The notes beneath the pieces are model-generated. The model did not search any database. It was not told the DNA's origin and was given only the letters and a program-made list of their open reading frames with translations. Below, piece by piece: positions 1 to 10,086 of a stretch of DNA of 64,000 nucleotides; within the stretch, counting starts at the first letter, position 1, and each line of letters starts with the position of its first letter. The position numbers were made by a program, and so were the translations under genes. This DNA comes from Auriscalpium vulgare (lineage: Eukaryota > Basidiomycota > Agaricomycetes > Russulales > Auriscalpiaceae). Location: positions 1,488,001 to 1,552,000 of the forward strand of contig JAHBBC010000010.1 in assembly GCA_019915015.1 (NCBI GenBank), given 5' to 3'.

Positions 1-3000
1 TTCAGTGGGCACGCTACGGACTCGCCACATAATTCCTGGGAACCACATACGACAAATTCCCCTCACTCAGAACCCCAGTCTCGTGCTACGTTTATAGGCA
101 AGAAGAAGTACAAGCCAGTCGCACTCAAAGTGCGCCCAGTTCTCGGAACGCTCCCTGACGGATTCAGGATCGAGCGCAATATTCTTGGAGACCCGCTAGA
201 ATCAATGCCCCCTCTTGCCACACATCCCCCCGCATTCACGCCGACTGGTCGATACACACAGGAACGCCACGACGCCATGGATAACTTGCCCAATTTCGAA
301 TTCCTCACCCCCACCGAACGCGACCTCCTTCACGATGTCATTTCGAAACAAAACGAAGCGTTTGCTTGGGACGACACCGAACGCGGCAGCTTCAAAGAAG
401 AATACTTCCCTCCCATCAAGATTCCAGTCGTCTCCCACGTCCCGTGGGTAGAGCGGAATATCCCTATTCCCCCTGGAATCCACAATGAGGTCTGCGGAAT
501 TATTAGGAAGAAGATTGCCGCCGGTGTCTATGAACCCTCCAACTCCTCATACCGTTTGAAATGGTTTTGCGTTGCGAAGAAGGACGGGAAGCTCAGGATC
601 GTCCACTCCCTCGAACCGCTCAACGCCGTCACGGTCGCACACTCAGGAGTCCCGCCCATTCAAGAACACCTCGCTGAACAATTTGGCGGACGTGCTTGCG
701 GCGGTATTCTGGACCTTTACGTCGGTTATGACGAGCGCGTTATTGACGAGCGATCCCGCGACTTCACCACCTTCCAAACCCCATACGGCGCGCACCGACT
801 CGTCACCCTACCAATGGGTTGGACGAATTCCGTTCCTATCTTTCACGACGACGTCACATTCATTCTTCAAGACGAGATCCCGGACTACACCATCCCCTTC
901 ATCGACGACGTGCCTATAAAAGGCCCAGCTTCCGACTATAGAAATCCCGACGGCACCTACGAAATGATCCCAGAGAATTCCGACATACGGCGCTTCGTCT
1001 GGGAACATTTCCAGAACGTCAACCGTATCCTGCAGCGCATGCGTTATTCTGGCGGTACATTCTCCGGCACCAAGTCCATCCTCATCTCGCGCGAATTCAC
1101 CGTCCTCCGCCACCTTTGCACACCCGAAGGTCGCAAAGCAGATCCTACCACCATCTCAGCAATCACCAACTGGGGTCCGTGTAAAGATCTGTCGGACATC
1201 CGCGCATTTCTAGGGACTGTCGGAGTCTGCCGCATATTCATCAAGGATTTCGCCAAGCACGCATGGCCTCTCACAAAGCTCACTCGCAAAAGCGTCGAAT
1301 TCGAGTATGGCCCAGCCCAACTTGAGGCTCAAGAATACCTCAAGGACACTCTAGTGCATTCCGGAGCACTGAAGGCCATCGACTACCAATCCCCTGCTCC
1401 AGTTATCCTCGCCGTCGACACTTCCTATATTGCTGTTGGGTATATCCTCGCCCAACAGGATCTTGACAACGCCAAACGCCACCACTATTCACGTTTCGGA
1501 TCAATTTCGCTCAACGACAGGGAACGCCGGTTCTCCCAACCCAAGCTAGAAATCTACGGCTTATTCCGAGCCCTCCGTGCGCTCAGAGTATACCTTATTG
1601 GACTTCGAAATCTCATCGTCGAGGTCGACGCATCTTCCATCAGCGGTATGCTGAAGAATCCGGACCTAGTACCCACAGCAAGCATCAATCGCTGGATTAT
1701 AGCGATTCTAGCCTTCAAATTCCTGCTGCGCCACGTCCCCGGAATTTTTCACGGCCCCGACGGACTTTCTAGACGTGTCCGACAACCCGGCGATCCTGAA
1801 GAACCACTCGACGGCGATTTCGACGACTGGCTCGACAACTTATACGGATTTCTAGTTGCCACTGTTACCCCGAATGATCCAGAACCAGTCCCGCACTCTC
1901 CCATTTCCTCCCCCACAAGCCTCGCAGTTTTCGCCTTGACCGAGGACGGTCAAGATTTCAATAAGGAGGAGGAGCCAGGGCTCGAGTACAGCGAAGTACC
2001 ACGCACGGAAGGAGCGCGAAAAGCAGATCGCCGCCTCCTTGAAGTGCAGCAGTGGTTAGACAACCCCACTCGCCCCAGCAATATTTCCGACACCGCCTTT
2101 GGCACCTTCGTCCGCTACGCCACACGCTTCTTTCTCGACGGAAATCGACTCTGGAGAAGATCTGGAGACGGTGCACACAAACTCATTCCACATCCCAATC
2201 GCCGCATTGCTATCCTCACCGACTGTCATGACAAAGTCGGCCACCGTGGAGTATTCGCTACCCGCTCTCTCATCGGGGAACGCTTCTGGTGGCCCTCCTA
2301 TGAAGCCGACGCAATGTGGTATGTCCGGACATGCATCGTCTGCCAACATCGCCAAAAGCTACAGATCTTAATGCCGCCCACCGTCGCAATGCCCGCCTCA
2401 TTATTCGCCAAAGTCTACGTCGACACTATGTTTATGCCCGCGTCAAATGGCTACCGCTACATCGTCCAAGGCCGTTGCTCTCTTACGGCCTGGCCCGAAT
2501 TTCGACTACTCAAGAAGGAGAACTCTGCACAAATCGCCGATTTTGTGTATGAGAATATCCTCAGCCGATGGAACTCACTATGCGAAATAGTCACGGACAA
2601 CGGAGGACCTTTCGTCAAAGCGCTGGTCCAGCTAGAGAAGAAATATCACATCCGTCACATTCGAATCAGCGGCTACAACTCACGCGCCAACGGCATCGTG
2701 GAACGCTCGCATTACGACGTACGGCAAGCACTCGTCAAAGCAGCGGACGGAGACCAGACTCAATGGGAACGCCATGCTTATTCCGTATTCTGGTCCGACC
2801 GCATCACTACGCGCAAGCGTATGGGATGCTCGCCTTACTTTGCAGTCACCGGATGCCACCCGCTCATTCCACTCGATATTTCGGAAGCCACGTATCTCCA
2901 GCCGCCGCCCACCTCCATCCTCTCCATGACGGACTTAATTGTCCGACGCGCCGTCGCGCTCCAGAAAAGATTCGAGCAGCTCTCCCGCCTACGATCCAAC

Positions 3001-3423
3001 GTCTACGCCACTCGCCTCGCCAACGCACAACGCTTTGAAATAGAACACGCGCATACAATCAAGAATTACGACTTCAAACGAGGAATCCTAGTGCTCATGC
3101 GGCATACTGCGATAGAGAAATCCCTCAACCGCAAGATGCGTCCCCGCTACCTCGGACCACTTGTAGTGATTTCCCGCAACCGCGGTAGAGCCTACATCCT
3201 CGCAGAACTCGACGGTTCCGTGCTAGACCGACCCATCGCCGCATTCCGAGTCATTCCGTATTTCGCACGCTGTGAACCTATTCCCATCGACTTATCCCAA
3301 GTCGACATCGACACACACCGCCTCCGCGAGCTAGAAACCTCGGAGACCGCTGGAAATGACGATGAAGAAGAGCCTACCGCATTAGACACCCAAGACGACG
3401 ACAACCAAGTAGATGACGATTGA
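1..3423 (+). CDS. pol: Ty3/gypsy Pol polyprotein (reverse transcriptase, RNase H, integrase), 5'-partial
   Basis: The frame is open from base 1, so any start inside the window (such as the GTG at 130) is not the real one. The order RT, RNase H, integrase identifies Ty3/gypsy. The RT region lies at about 480-1130, with the catalytic box FIDD at 898-909 where YIDD or YVDD is usual; the D-D pair is kept. RNase H spans about 1370-1790 and ends in the linker GPDGLSRR. The integrase has an HHCC zinc finger (HDKVGHRG and CIVCQ, about 2226-2350) and a DDE core: YVDTM near 2415, TDNGG at 2593-2607 and the Glu of GIVERSH at 2701. A chromodomain-like fold was not evident; the C-terminus is acidic. There is no internal stop, so the element may be or recently have been autonomous. 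Confidence 0.93.
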   Translation, partial: FSGHATDSPHNSWEPHTTNSPHSEPQSRATFIGKKKYKPVALKVRPVLGTLPDGFRIERNILGDPLESMPPLATHPPAFTPTGRYTQERHDAMDNLPNFEFLTPTERDLLHDVISKQNEAFAWDDTERGSFKEEYFPPIKIPVVSHVPWVERNIPIPPGIHNEVCGIIRKKIAAGVYEPSNSSYRLKWFCVAKKDGKLRIVHSLEPLNAVTVAHSGVPPIQEHLAEQFGGRACGGILDLYVGYDERVIDERSRDFTTFQTPYGAHRLVTLPMGWTNSVPIFHDDVTFILQDEIPDYTIPFIDDVPIKGPASDYRNPDGTYEMIPENSDIRRFVWEHFQNVNRILQRMRYSGGTFSGTKSILISREFTVLRHLCTPEGRKADPTTISAITNWGPCKDLSDIRAFLGTVGVCRIFIKDFAKHAWPLTKLTRKSVEFEYGPAQLEAQEYLKDTLVHSGALKAIDYQSPAPVILAVDTSYIAVGYILAQQDLDNAKRHHYSRFGSISLNDRERRFSQPKLEIYGLFRALRALRVYLIGLRNLIVEVDASSISGMLKNPDLVPTASINRWIIAILAFKFLLRHVPGIFHGPDGLSRRVRQPGDPEEPLDGDFDDWLDNLYGFLVATVTPNDPEPVPHSPISSPTSLAVFALTEDGQDFNKEEEPGLEYSEVPRTEGARKADRRLLEVQQWLDNPTRPSNISDTAFGTFVRYATRFFLDGNRLWRRSGDGAHKLIPHPNRRIAILTDCHDKVGHRGVFATRSLIGERFWWPSYEADAMWYVRTCIVCQHRQKLQILMPPTVAMPASLFAKVYVDTMFMPASNGYRYIVQGRCSLTAWPEFRLLKKENSAQIADFVYENILSRWNSLCEIVTDNGGPFVKALVQLEKKYHIRHIRISGYNSRANGIVERSHYDVRQALVKAADGDQTQWERHAYSVFWSDRITTRKRMGCSPYFAVTGCHPLIPLDISEATYLQPPPTSILSMTDLIVRRAVALQKRFEQLSRLRSNVYATRLANAQRFEIEHAHTIKNYDFKRGILVLMRHTAIEKSLNRKMRPRYLGPLVVISRNRGRAYILAELDGSVLDRPIAAFRVIPYFARCEPIPIDLSQVDIDTHRLRELETSETAGNDDEEEPTALDTQDDDNQVDDD
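1937..1972 (+). promoter_or_regulatory. Internal hairpin-plus-polypurine cassette inside pol
   Basis: Thirty-six bases in the RNase H-integrase linker repeat the sequence just upstream of this element's 3' LTR (11,504-11,539) with two mismatches. The cassette is a short inverted repeat, TGACCG-AGGA-CGGTCA, followed by the purine run AAGGAGGAGG. The location resembles the central polypurine tract of some retroviruses, which primes a second plus strand. Function here is inference. Confidence 0.45.
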
Positions 3424-3765
3424 TTACGAATTACGGTCACCATCCAGAACTAGTACCACTTCCTATCCTCCCCAGCTGATACTGAATATCCCCCTTACGA
3501 TAGCAAGTCGCTCGCGTACATCGCTGAAGCGCAGGACTACTCAAGATAAAAGTCCTAAGTCAATGAAGGAATACTGAGACTTAAACAAAAGAATTCGAAT
3601 TTCGACTTAGGAGTTTAGACCTCAAATTCCTCAACCGTCGTTCCGAAATAATGACACATAACGCGCAACTTAGCTCAAGCGGTTATACGACCTCCACGTG
3701 TATTTCGAGGCATTCAAGAAATTGCTATTGTACAAGACGTCAACGTTGCCACCCGATCACTTCCC
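3424..3765. other. Convergent spacer between pol and the antisense gene
   Basis: No gene is seen. An imperfect inverted repeat, TCCTAAGTC (3553-3561) and GACTTAGGA (3604-3612), lies midway and could form a hairpin in transcripts of either strand. Pol and the antisense gene converge here. Confidence 0.4.
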
Positions 3766-5351
3766 CTACTCCCCCTGCCCATCGTACCGATTCCCATCCT
3801 CGTCGAAACCCTCTGGCACTATCGACCGCCAATCTCCCGCCTGGTAGTACCACTCCGGATAGTTCAAGAGGCTCAGCTGCGACAGCCAAGCCGCCTCTAT
3901 CGTCAGCGAGCTCGCGTACGCCCGTGCCATCGCGGTGTGGATCTCCGAGCGCTGTTCACGGACGGATTGCCTGAGAGCGGGATCAATGTCCGCGTCCTCC
4001 GGAACTCCGTTGATCGTCTCGTGCTGCTCGTGGAGCATTTGCGGCGCGCCGTCAATACGCCAAGCATATGGAGACGGACCAGGAGGCATCCTGCCCTTCG
4101 GAACACCGTTCTTGATGAACCACCGCATCACCTTGGCGTGCGCATGGATCTTACGCGCATGATCTACCGTCAAAAGAGAAGTCCAGATCAATACCATCGA
4201 CAAAAGAGGAAGACGAGCACATACCGTCTGGCACCACCTGGTTATCGTTGGCGTCCGGCACCTGCGGCGCAACATTGGCCACAGGCGCGGCCGCAACTGC
4301 CACCGGCTCCCGCGGAATCAAGTCCTCGCTCTTCAAGCTAGCGAGAGCCGAAGAGACCTCGCGCCCCCGAGTAGAGGGCCCCGCGATGTCCGCCATGATT
4401 TCGATATCGTCCGAACTGGCGGCGCGGTGTTCTAGAACCAAGACCGGAGGAGTTGAGCGCGGCTCGGACAAGAAGAGCGGCGTATGCCCACCCTGGATTG
4501 TCGCCTGCGTCTGCGAGAGCGGCCCCGAGTCCTCCACGATTTCGACCATCTGAATATCGGGTTCCACGGTCAACGCTACCTCGGGAACAGGAGCCTGGCG
4601 CGACGGCCCACTTGCCGAGCGCTCCGGCTCAGCGCGACCTAAGAAGAAATCAACGTCAATACCGAAATACACATTCCCTCACGACTACGCCACGTACCTT
4701 TCCTTTTGCCCGCCCCAGGAGGCTTCGAACGAATCACCACGGACATCATCGCCTTCACCTTTTTAGCAGGTGGCGGAGCGATGACTGCCTCCTCCGCGGC
4801 CCGACGCGCTTCGATCTCAGGCAGGAACTCCGCGATGACGGTCGATTTCTTGTCGAAATCGGCACCACGACCCAAATTATCTGTCCCAACTCGACGCATT
4901 CAATATCGCAATCCACGCAGATCAAGAAGAAGGACTTACTCGTCGTGTTCCGGCCCTGCCACTTGCACGGCTGCTTGTCCTTCCTGCACCGCGGACAGTC
5001 CACCGAAATACGCGGCTTGTCAAGGGTCCGCGACGGCGAACAAAGTTCCGCCCGCTCGTCCGAGAGGCGGCACGCGTCGCAAACCTATACCCAGCTCGAA
5101 ATCAGCGCTCAAGGCTTCCACTCCCCATCGAAATAACGACTCACCGCCGGATACCAATTCCCCTTCGTATCGTACCAAGCCGAGAGCCCGTTGTTCAAAT
5201 CCTCGAGGATATCGTCCGCCTGCTTGCCTTGGATGAACCGCCACTCCGCTTTGGTCAGCTTCCGCAGCTTCTCAACGAGCGTCGGAGGCTTGGCAGCCGC
5301 CTTCGCCTTGCCCTTGCCTTTCGAAATAGCGAGGGGCAGCGGAGACGATTC

Positions 5352-5355
5352 ACGA
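5352..5355 (+). repeat. Target-site duplication, left copy (ACGA)
   Basis: ACGA directly precedes the left LTR and matches the four bases directly after the right LTR. Confidence 0.8.
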
Positions 5356-6077
5356 TGATACGCCTGGTTCTGCGGTGTGCAGAGATCTCACTTCAATTTT
5401 CGAACTTTCGTCAAGTCGAGAGTTTCGCTTCGGAGTCACCTGACTTTGGAACTTGGCCAGCAGTTTCCGAGGTTTCAACCCAGTCACTTCCGAACTTTCC
5501 GAAGTCACGTGACTTCGGATTCCGAACTCGCACCGGTCTCGGCCCGCTAGCACAGCCTCCACGGATCTTTCCGAAGCGCCCGCACGTGATTCGGTCCAGA
5601 CTTTACAAAGCCCATCATCATCAGACACGCCCCAAACGTGATCCAGAGTCGAAACACTCACAGATTGTTGGGCTATGTCGCATCTAGGCCATATCCACTC
5701 CAGAACATTGCCCCCTCGTTCCCAGTATTGTCCCCTCCATTCCGACCCTACCTCGAGCCCTCCAGATGTGGTTCGCTGCGTTTCTAGCGGCGTCGAACCG
5801 CTATGCAACGCAATACTTCGGAACTTCGGACGATAGCCGCAGCGACTTCGGAACGCGTTCCGAAGTTAGGCGCACATTCCCACTGTGGAGTCCCGTATGT
5901 TTCATTGTCTTAGGTTTCATGACTACTCTTCTCAGGCTTCCTAGCAATGGCGTTCGACTTACCGTTTGCTTGCGACTTACTCATTTCTTGTGATCTTGAC
6001 CCACTTGCTTCATGTTTCGTTCTACTTATGCTCTTGTTTGTTCGCACGGTTGTATATTACTTCGGACTCACTCGTAG

Positions 6078-6085
6078 TATATATA
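6078..6085 (+). promoter_or_regulatory. TATA-like box in the LTR
   Basis: The run TATATATA lies about 650 bp from the LTR end and about 870 bp upstream of the Gag-like start codon. The identical copy in the right LTR is at 9424-9431. Promoter role is inferred from position. Confidence 0.5.
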
Positions 6086-6380
6086 GGACTTGTCAGTACA
6101 ATATCATATCATATCATATCATATGCCCCCTTCTTCCCCCTCATAGTGAGACTCACGCTAGAGACTCTCCTCGACCTCTCGCATTGTCAAAGCGTTTCTG
6201 ACTTTGCACCTTTCGACTTCGACTTCGACTTCGCCTTCGCCGCACGCCGCACGTATAGTATTTGACTTCGACTTCGGATCTCGACTCCGACTTCGACTTC
6301 GCCTTTGACACTCGTATCGTATTCGCCTTTCGTACCCTCCTTTGTCATTCAACTTCGACTTCGACTCCATCCTCGACCCA

Positions 6381-6468
6381 ATCACTTCGGCACTTCGGCT
6401 CCATCACTTCGGCACTTCGGCTCCATCACTTCGGCACTTCGACTCCATCACCTCGGCACTTCGGAACC
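6381..6468 (+). repeat. Four 22-bp tandem units in the 5' LTR
   Basis: Units start at 6381, 6403, 6425 and 6447 and follow the consensus ATCACTTCGGCACTTCGGCTCC with increasing divergence in the last two. The same array is present in the 3' LTR at 9727-9814. The CTTCGG core is also scattered through the interior of the element. Confidence 0.85.
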
Positions 6469-6740
6469 ACGGCATTCAACTTCGACTTTGCCTACGTTGC
6501 ACGACCACTCGACACCCCGCAGATCGTAACATCCCCACACTTCCTCGTCCTTCCTAGTTTGGATCACTCCCGAACTCACTGCTATCACGCTACGACCACC
6601 CCATTCCCACTTCGGAGACGCTCCCGGAGACTTCGGGATCACTGACGACTCGCCCCTCACACAACGGTACCGTGCACTGTGCTCTAGGGATAGGTATACA
6701 AGACATTACCGCCCTACTACCGGCTGGTACCCATCATTAT

Positions 6741-6758
6741 TGGAGCCCACCGCGAGGG
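6741..6758 (+). promoter_or_regulatory. Putative primer-binding site
   Basis: TGGAGCCCACCGCGAGG starts four bases after the 5' LTR, the usual place for complementarity to a tRNA 3' end (TGG pairs with CCA). Which tRNA it would match was not determined. Confidence 0.5.
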
Positions 6759-6954
6759 GACCAAGTCAGTATTCCTCCGAAGCCCTCGGACGTGTCCACT
6801 CCCTTTGATATAGGTGTCGCATCTCCAATCAACTTCGGATTTTGAGCGCTCGATCGCAACAACCATCCGAACCTAGGCCCGATACTTCGCCTCCGCACGC
6901 ATCATCCCTTCCACATCCCATTCACTTCGCCTCCTTCGCATCCCTTGTCTATTG

Positions 6955-9033
6955 ATGGCCTCGTATATGCCCCCTCGCCGCGCACGAACTGCACCGATGT
7001 TCGATCCCAAACAGCCCCGTAGGTTCTTCTCCGACCTCGAGAAGCTCACCATGTCTGCGAACATCACCAGTGATCGCGCCAAGAAAGATTGGGCACAGAA
7101 GTACGTCGAACTTGACGAAGCTGATTTGTTTGACGCGATGGAAGTGTTCTACGGTCCTGGTACCTACGACGACTTCAAGGAAGCAGTCGCGAACCTCTAC
7201 CCAGGAGCCGAAGAAGACATCCGAAACTTCCGAACCATCGATCCAATTATGTTCGACATTGCCCCAGTCGGAGGACCTCCAACTTCGCTCGTTTCCGAAC
7301 AAATCGAGGCTATCGACGCAGAGTTGGCCTGGCTGCGCGAGCAACAGGCTCTCGAACAAGAGTATGATGGCATTGCAGCAATGCACGAGCCATCCGAAGT
7401 ATTCGACACCGTTCCGAACCTCTGCTATGTCACCCCCGTTCCTGTCCCGCTCACATCTTCCCATCGTCGCGAACCAGAAAACTGCAAGATGACTTGGGTC
7501 ACTGTTTGCTTCGACGCTTCGGATCCAGCTTTCGCAAGCGAGACACAAGACCCCGCTGCCACGCCCTCGCTTTTGGAGCACTTCGCAAGCACCCCGGAGC
7601 TTCGCTTCGCACCCATTGCACTGCGTGCAACCATTGAACAAGTCCCGAACCAAGACGCAGAGATACGCAGCGACGCGAACAACACCATCCCACTCACTCC
7701 ACACCTCGGAACATTTCCGAGCTACCGAGGAGACGACGCACTACTTGTACAGGACATCCAAACTACCATCCCCAACTTCGACACACTTCGCCCCATTCCC
7801 AGTGACAGCTACAGCCGCATTCCAATCGAACACTCGCAGTTCCACGTCTCGACGTTCATCATGCCCCGCATCATCGACAAGCACCTCTCCAACCTCTTCC
7901 GAACTTACCAACGCATGTTCGACACTGGAGGCATGTTCTCTGGTACGAAGTCGATCCTCGTCTCACACGAACTCATCATCCTTCGTCACATCCTCTCGAC
8001 TGGCGCACACGACTTGCCTCTGTGGAACTTCGGATCACTTCGCAACTTCGACTTTGTCTCTCCAGCAATTGGCCACACTTCGACTTCACGTGGCATTGCG
8101 GGCAGCAATACCATCGTTCATAGCAACCCAGCGAAGCCGATGAAAGACTGCTACAATTGTTTCGGACCCAGTTCGCTTGGTTTTCGAGCACGCAGCTCGA
8201 CTCTGCCAACCTTCAAGTTAGGAAACTTCGGATTCTTTCGTGGACTTCGGACGCCTCACATCCTTAGGAATCACATCACAGACATCGACCTTTCCTCCGA
8301 CCACAGCATCTCGCACACCACAGCCGTCGCATCGACAGAGGAGTTACAACTTCGTCGCATCAACTTCGGAGTATTCCTAGGCTTCACGTCCCTCTTCCTC
8401 GCGTTCGATCGTCGATTCCCACGGTACTTCGGAAGTACCGCGCCTCCGCTCGACCTCTCAAACCAACATCCTGTCTCAACGCATTCCTCCGACACTTTGC
8501 GTTTTGCACATGGACGCATCACCATGACTCGCATCTTCCTCTTCCACGACGACGCACCCATCATCCTTTGCGACTTCGCCAAACTACTTCGGATCTTTGC
8601 CACATCACTTCGGAAACTCCATATGGCGCACCTCGGAATCCTCGCGCACGTCGCATGTTGGGCTCTGACCGTGGACGGTCAGTATCAAAGTATGGAGGAG
8701 GTGATACGCCTGGTTCTGCGGTGTGCAGAGATCTCACTTCAATTTTCGAACTTTCGTCAAGTCGAGAGTTTCGCTTCGGAGTCACCTGACTTTGGAACTT
8801 GGCCAGCAGTTTCCGAGGTTTCAACCCAGTCACTTCCGAACTTTCCGAAGTCACGTGACTTCGGATTCCGAACTCGCACCGGTCTCGGCCCGCTAGCACA
8901 GCCTCCACGGATCTTTCCGAAGCGCCCGCACGTGATTCGGTCCAGACTTTACAAAGCCCATCATCATCAGACACGCCCCAAACGTGATCCAGAGTCGAAA
9001 CACTCACAGATTGTTGGGCTATGTCGCATCTAG
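6955..9033 (+). CDS. Gag-like protein of the inner element with RT relic
   Basis: The 692-codon frame starts at ATG 6955 (MASYMPPRRARTAP). Its first ~120 residues resemble the Gag N-terminus of basidiomycete gypsy elements (MSANITSD followed by a YDDF...LYPGAE pattern). A short Glu-rich helix follows. Around 7900-7990 the frame contains FSGTKSILVSHEL, which aligns with FSGTKSILISREF of the RT region in the pol gene at 1060-1098. It therefore looks like a gag-pol internal deletion whose junctions keep an open frame. The rest is Ser/Thr/Pro-rich without recognised domains. The frame runs through the polypurine tract and 110 codons into the 3' LTR. No CCHC knuckle and no protease motif were seen. 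Confidence 0.6.
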   Translation: MASYMPPRRARTAPMFDPKQPRRFFSDLEKLTMSANITSDRAKKDWAQKYVELDEADLFDAMEVFYGPGTYDDFKEAVANLYPGAEEDIRNFRTIDPIMFDIAPVGGPPTSLVSEQIEAIDAELAWLREQQALEQEYDGIAAMHEPSEVFDTVPNLCYVTPVPVPLTSSHRREPENCKMTWVTVCFDASDPAFASETQDPAATPSLLEHFASTPELRFAPIALRATIEQVPNQDAEIRSDANNTIPLTPHLGTFPSYRGDDALLVQDIQTTIPNFDTLRPIPSDSYSRIPIEHSQFHVSTFIMPRIIDKHLSNLFRTYQRMFDTGGMFSGTKSILVSHELIILRHILSTGAHDLPLWNFGSLRNFDFVSPAIGHTSTSRGIAGSNTIVHSNPAKPMKDCYNCFGPSSLGFRARSSTLPTFKLGNFGFFRGLRTPHILRNHITDIDLSSDHSISHTTAVASTEELQLRRINFGVFLGFTSLFLAFDRRFPRYFGSTAPPLDLSNQHPVSTHSSDTLRFAHGRITMTRIFLFHDDAPIILCDFAKLLRIFATSLRKLHMAHLGILAHVACWALTVDGQYQSMEEVIRLVLRCAEISLQFSNFRQVESFASESPDFGTWPAVSEVSTQSLPNFPKSRDFGFRTRTGLGPLAQPPRIFPKRPHVIRSRLYKAHHHQTRPKRDPESKHSQIVGLCRI
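8660..8701 (+). promoter_or_regulatory. Hairpin and polypurine tract of the inner element
   Basis: TGACCG-TGGA-CGGTCA (inverted repeat) is followed by GGAGGAGG at 8694-8701, immediately before the right LTR. This is the expected plus-strand priming site and parallels the outer element's site at 11,504-11,539. Confidence 0.7.
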
Positions 9034-10082
9034 GCCATATCCACTCCAGAACATTGCCCCCTCGTTCCCAGTATTGTCCCCTCCATTCCGACCCTACCTC
9101 GAGCCCTCCAGATGTGGTTCGCTGCGTTTCTAGCGGCGTCGAACCGCTATGCAACGCAATACTTCGGAACTTCGGACGATAGCCGCAGCGACTTCGGAAC
9201 GCGTTCCGAAGTTAGGCGCACATTCCCACTGTGGAGTCCCGTATGTTTCATTGTCTTAGGTTTCATGACTACTCTTCTCAGGCTTCCTAGCAATGGCGTT
9301 CGACTTACCGTTTGCTTGCGACTTACTCATTTCTTGTGATCTTGACCCACTTGCTTCATGTTTCGTTCTACTTATGCTCTTGTTTGTTCGCACGGTTGTA
9401 TATTACTTCGGACTCACTCGTAGTATATATAGGACTTGTCAGTACAATATCATATCATATCATATCATATGCCCCCTTCTTCCCCCTCATAGTGAGACTC
9501 ACGCTAGAGACTCTCCTCGACCTCTCGCATTGTCAAAGCGTTTCTGACTTTGCACCTTTCGACTTCGACTTCGACTTCGCCTTCGCCGCACGCCGCACGT
9601 ATAGTATTTGACTTCGACTTCGGATCTCGACTCCGACTTCGACTTCGCCTTTGACACTCGTATCGTATTCGCCTTTCGTACCCTCCTTTGTCATTCAACT
9701 TCGACTTCGACTCCATCCTCGACCCAATCACTTCGGCACTTCGGCTCCATCACTTCGGCACTTCGGCTCCATCACTTCGGCACTTCGACTCCATCACCTC
9801 GGCACTTCGGAACCACGGCATTCAACTTCGACTTTGCCTACGTTGCACGACCACTCGACACCCCGCAGATCGTAACATCCCCACACTTCCTCGTCCTTCC
9901 TAGTTTGGATCACTCCCGAACTCACTGCTATCACGCTACGACCACCCCATTCCCACTTCGGAGACGCTCCCGGAGACTTCGGGATCACTGACGACTCGCC
10001 CCTCACACAACGGTACCGTGCACTGTGCTCTAGGGATAGGTATACAAGACATTACCGCCCTACTACCGGCTGGTACCCATCA
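8702..10082 (+). repeat. 3' LTR of the inner element
   Basis: A copy of 5356-6736 at a constant offset of 3346 bp with no difference noticed. It encodes the last ~110 residues of the Gag-like frame (stop at 9031-9033), then carries the same TATA run and 22-bp array. Confidence 0.95.
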
Positions 10083-10086
10083 ACGA
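10083..10086 (+). repeat. Target-site duplication, right copy (ACGA)
   Basis: ACGA follows the right LTR directly and equals 5352-5355. On the minus strand it falls in an Arg codon of the interrupted gene, after which the frame continues at 5351. Confidence 0.8.

Larger units (their letters stand above)
5356..6736 (+). repeat. 5' LTR of the inner element
   Basis: The LTR begins TG and ends CA. It contains a TATA run at 6078-6085, a fourfold ATATC microsatellite (6101-6120), CTTCG-rich stretches and four 22-bp tandem units (6381-6468). The TATA run is the likely promoter (U3/R) region. The first and last bases agree with those of the outer element's LTR. Confidence 0.95.
5356..10082 (+). mobile_element. 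Inner non-autonomous LTR retrotransposon
   Basis: The two 1381-bp direct repeats, 5356-6736 and 8702-10,082, start TGATACGCC and end CCCATCA; no difference was seen between them. The insertion is flanked by ACGA on both sides (5352-5355 and 10,083-10,086). The interior is 1965 bp with a putative primer-binding site, one Gag-like ORF and a polypurine tract, but no complete RT, RNase H or integrase. It is therefore structurally complete but dependent on enzymes from elsewhere. Identical LTRs imply recent insertion, because both are copied from one template at integration. Confidence 0.93.
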
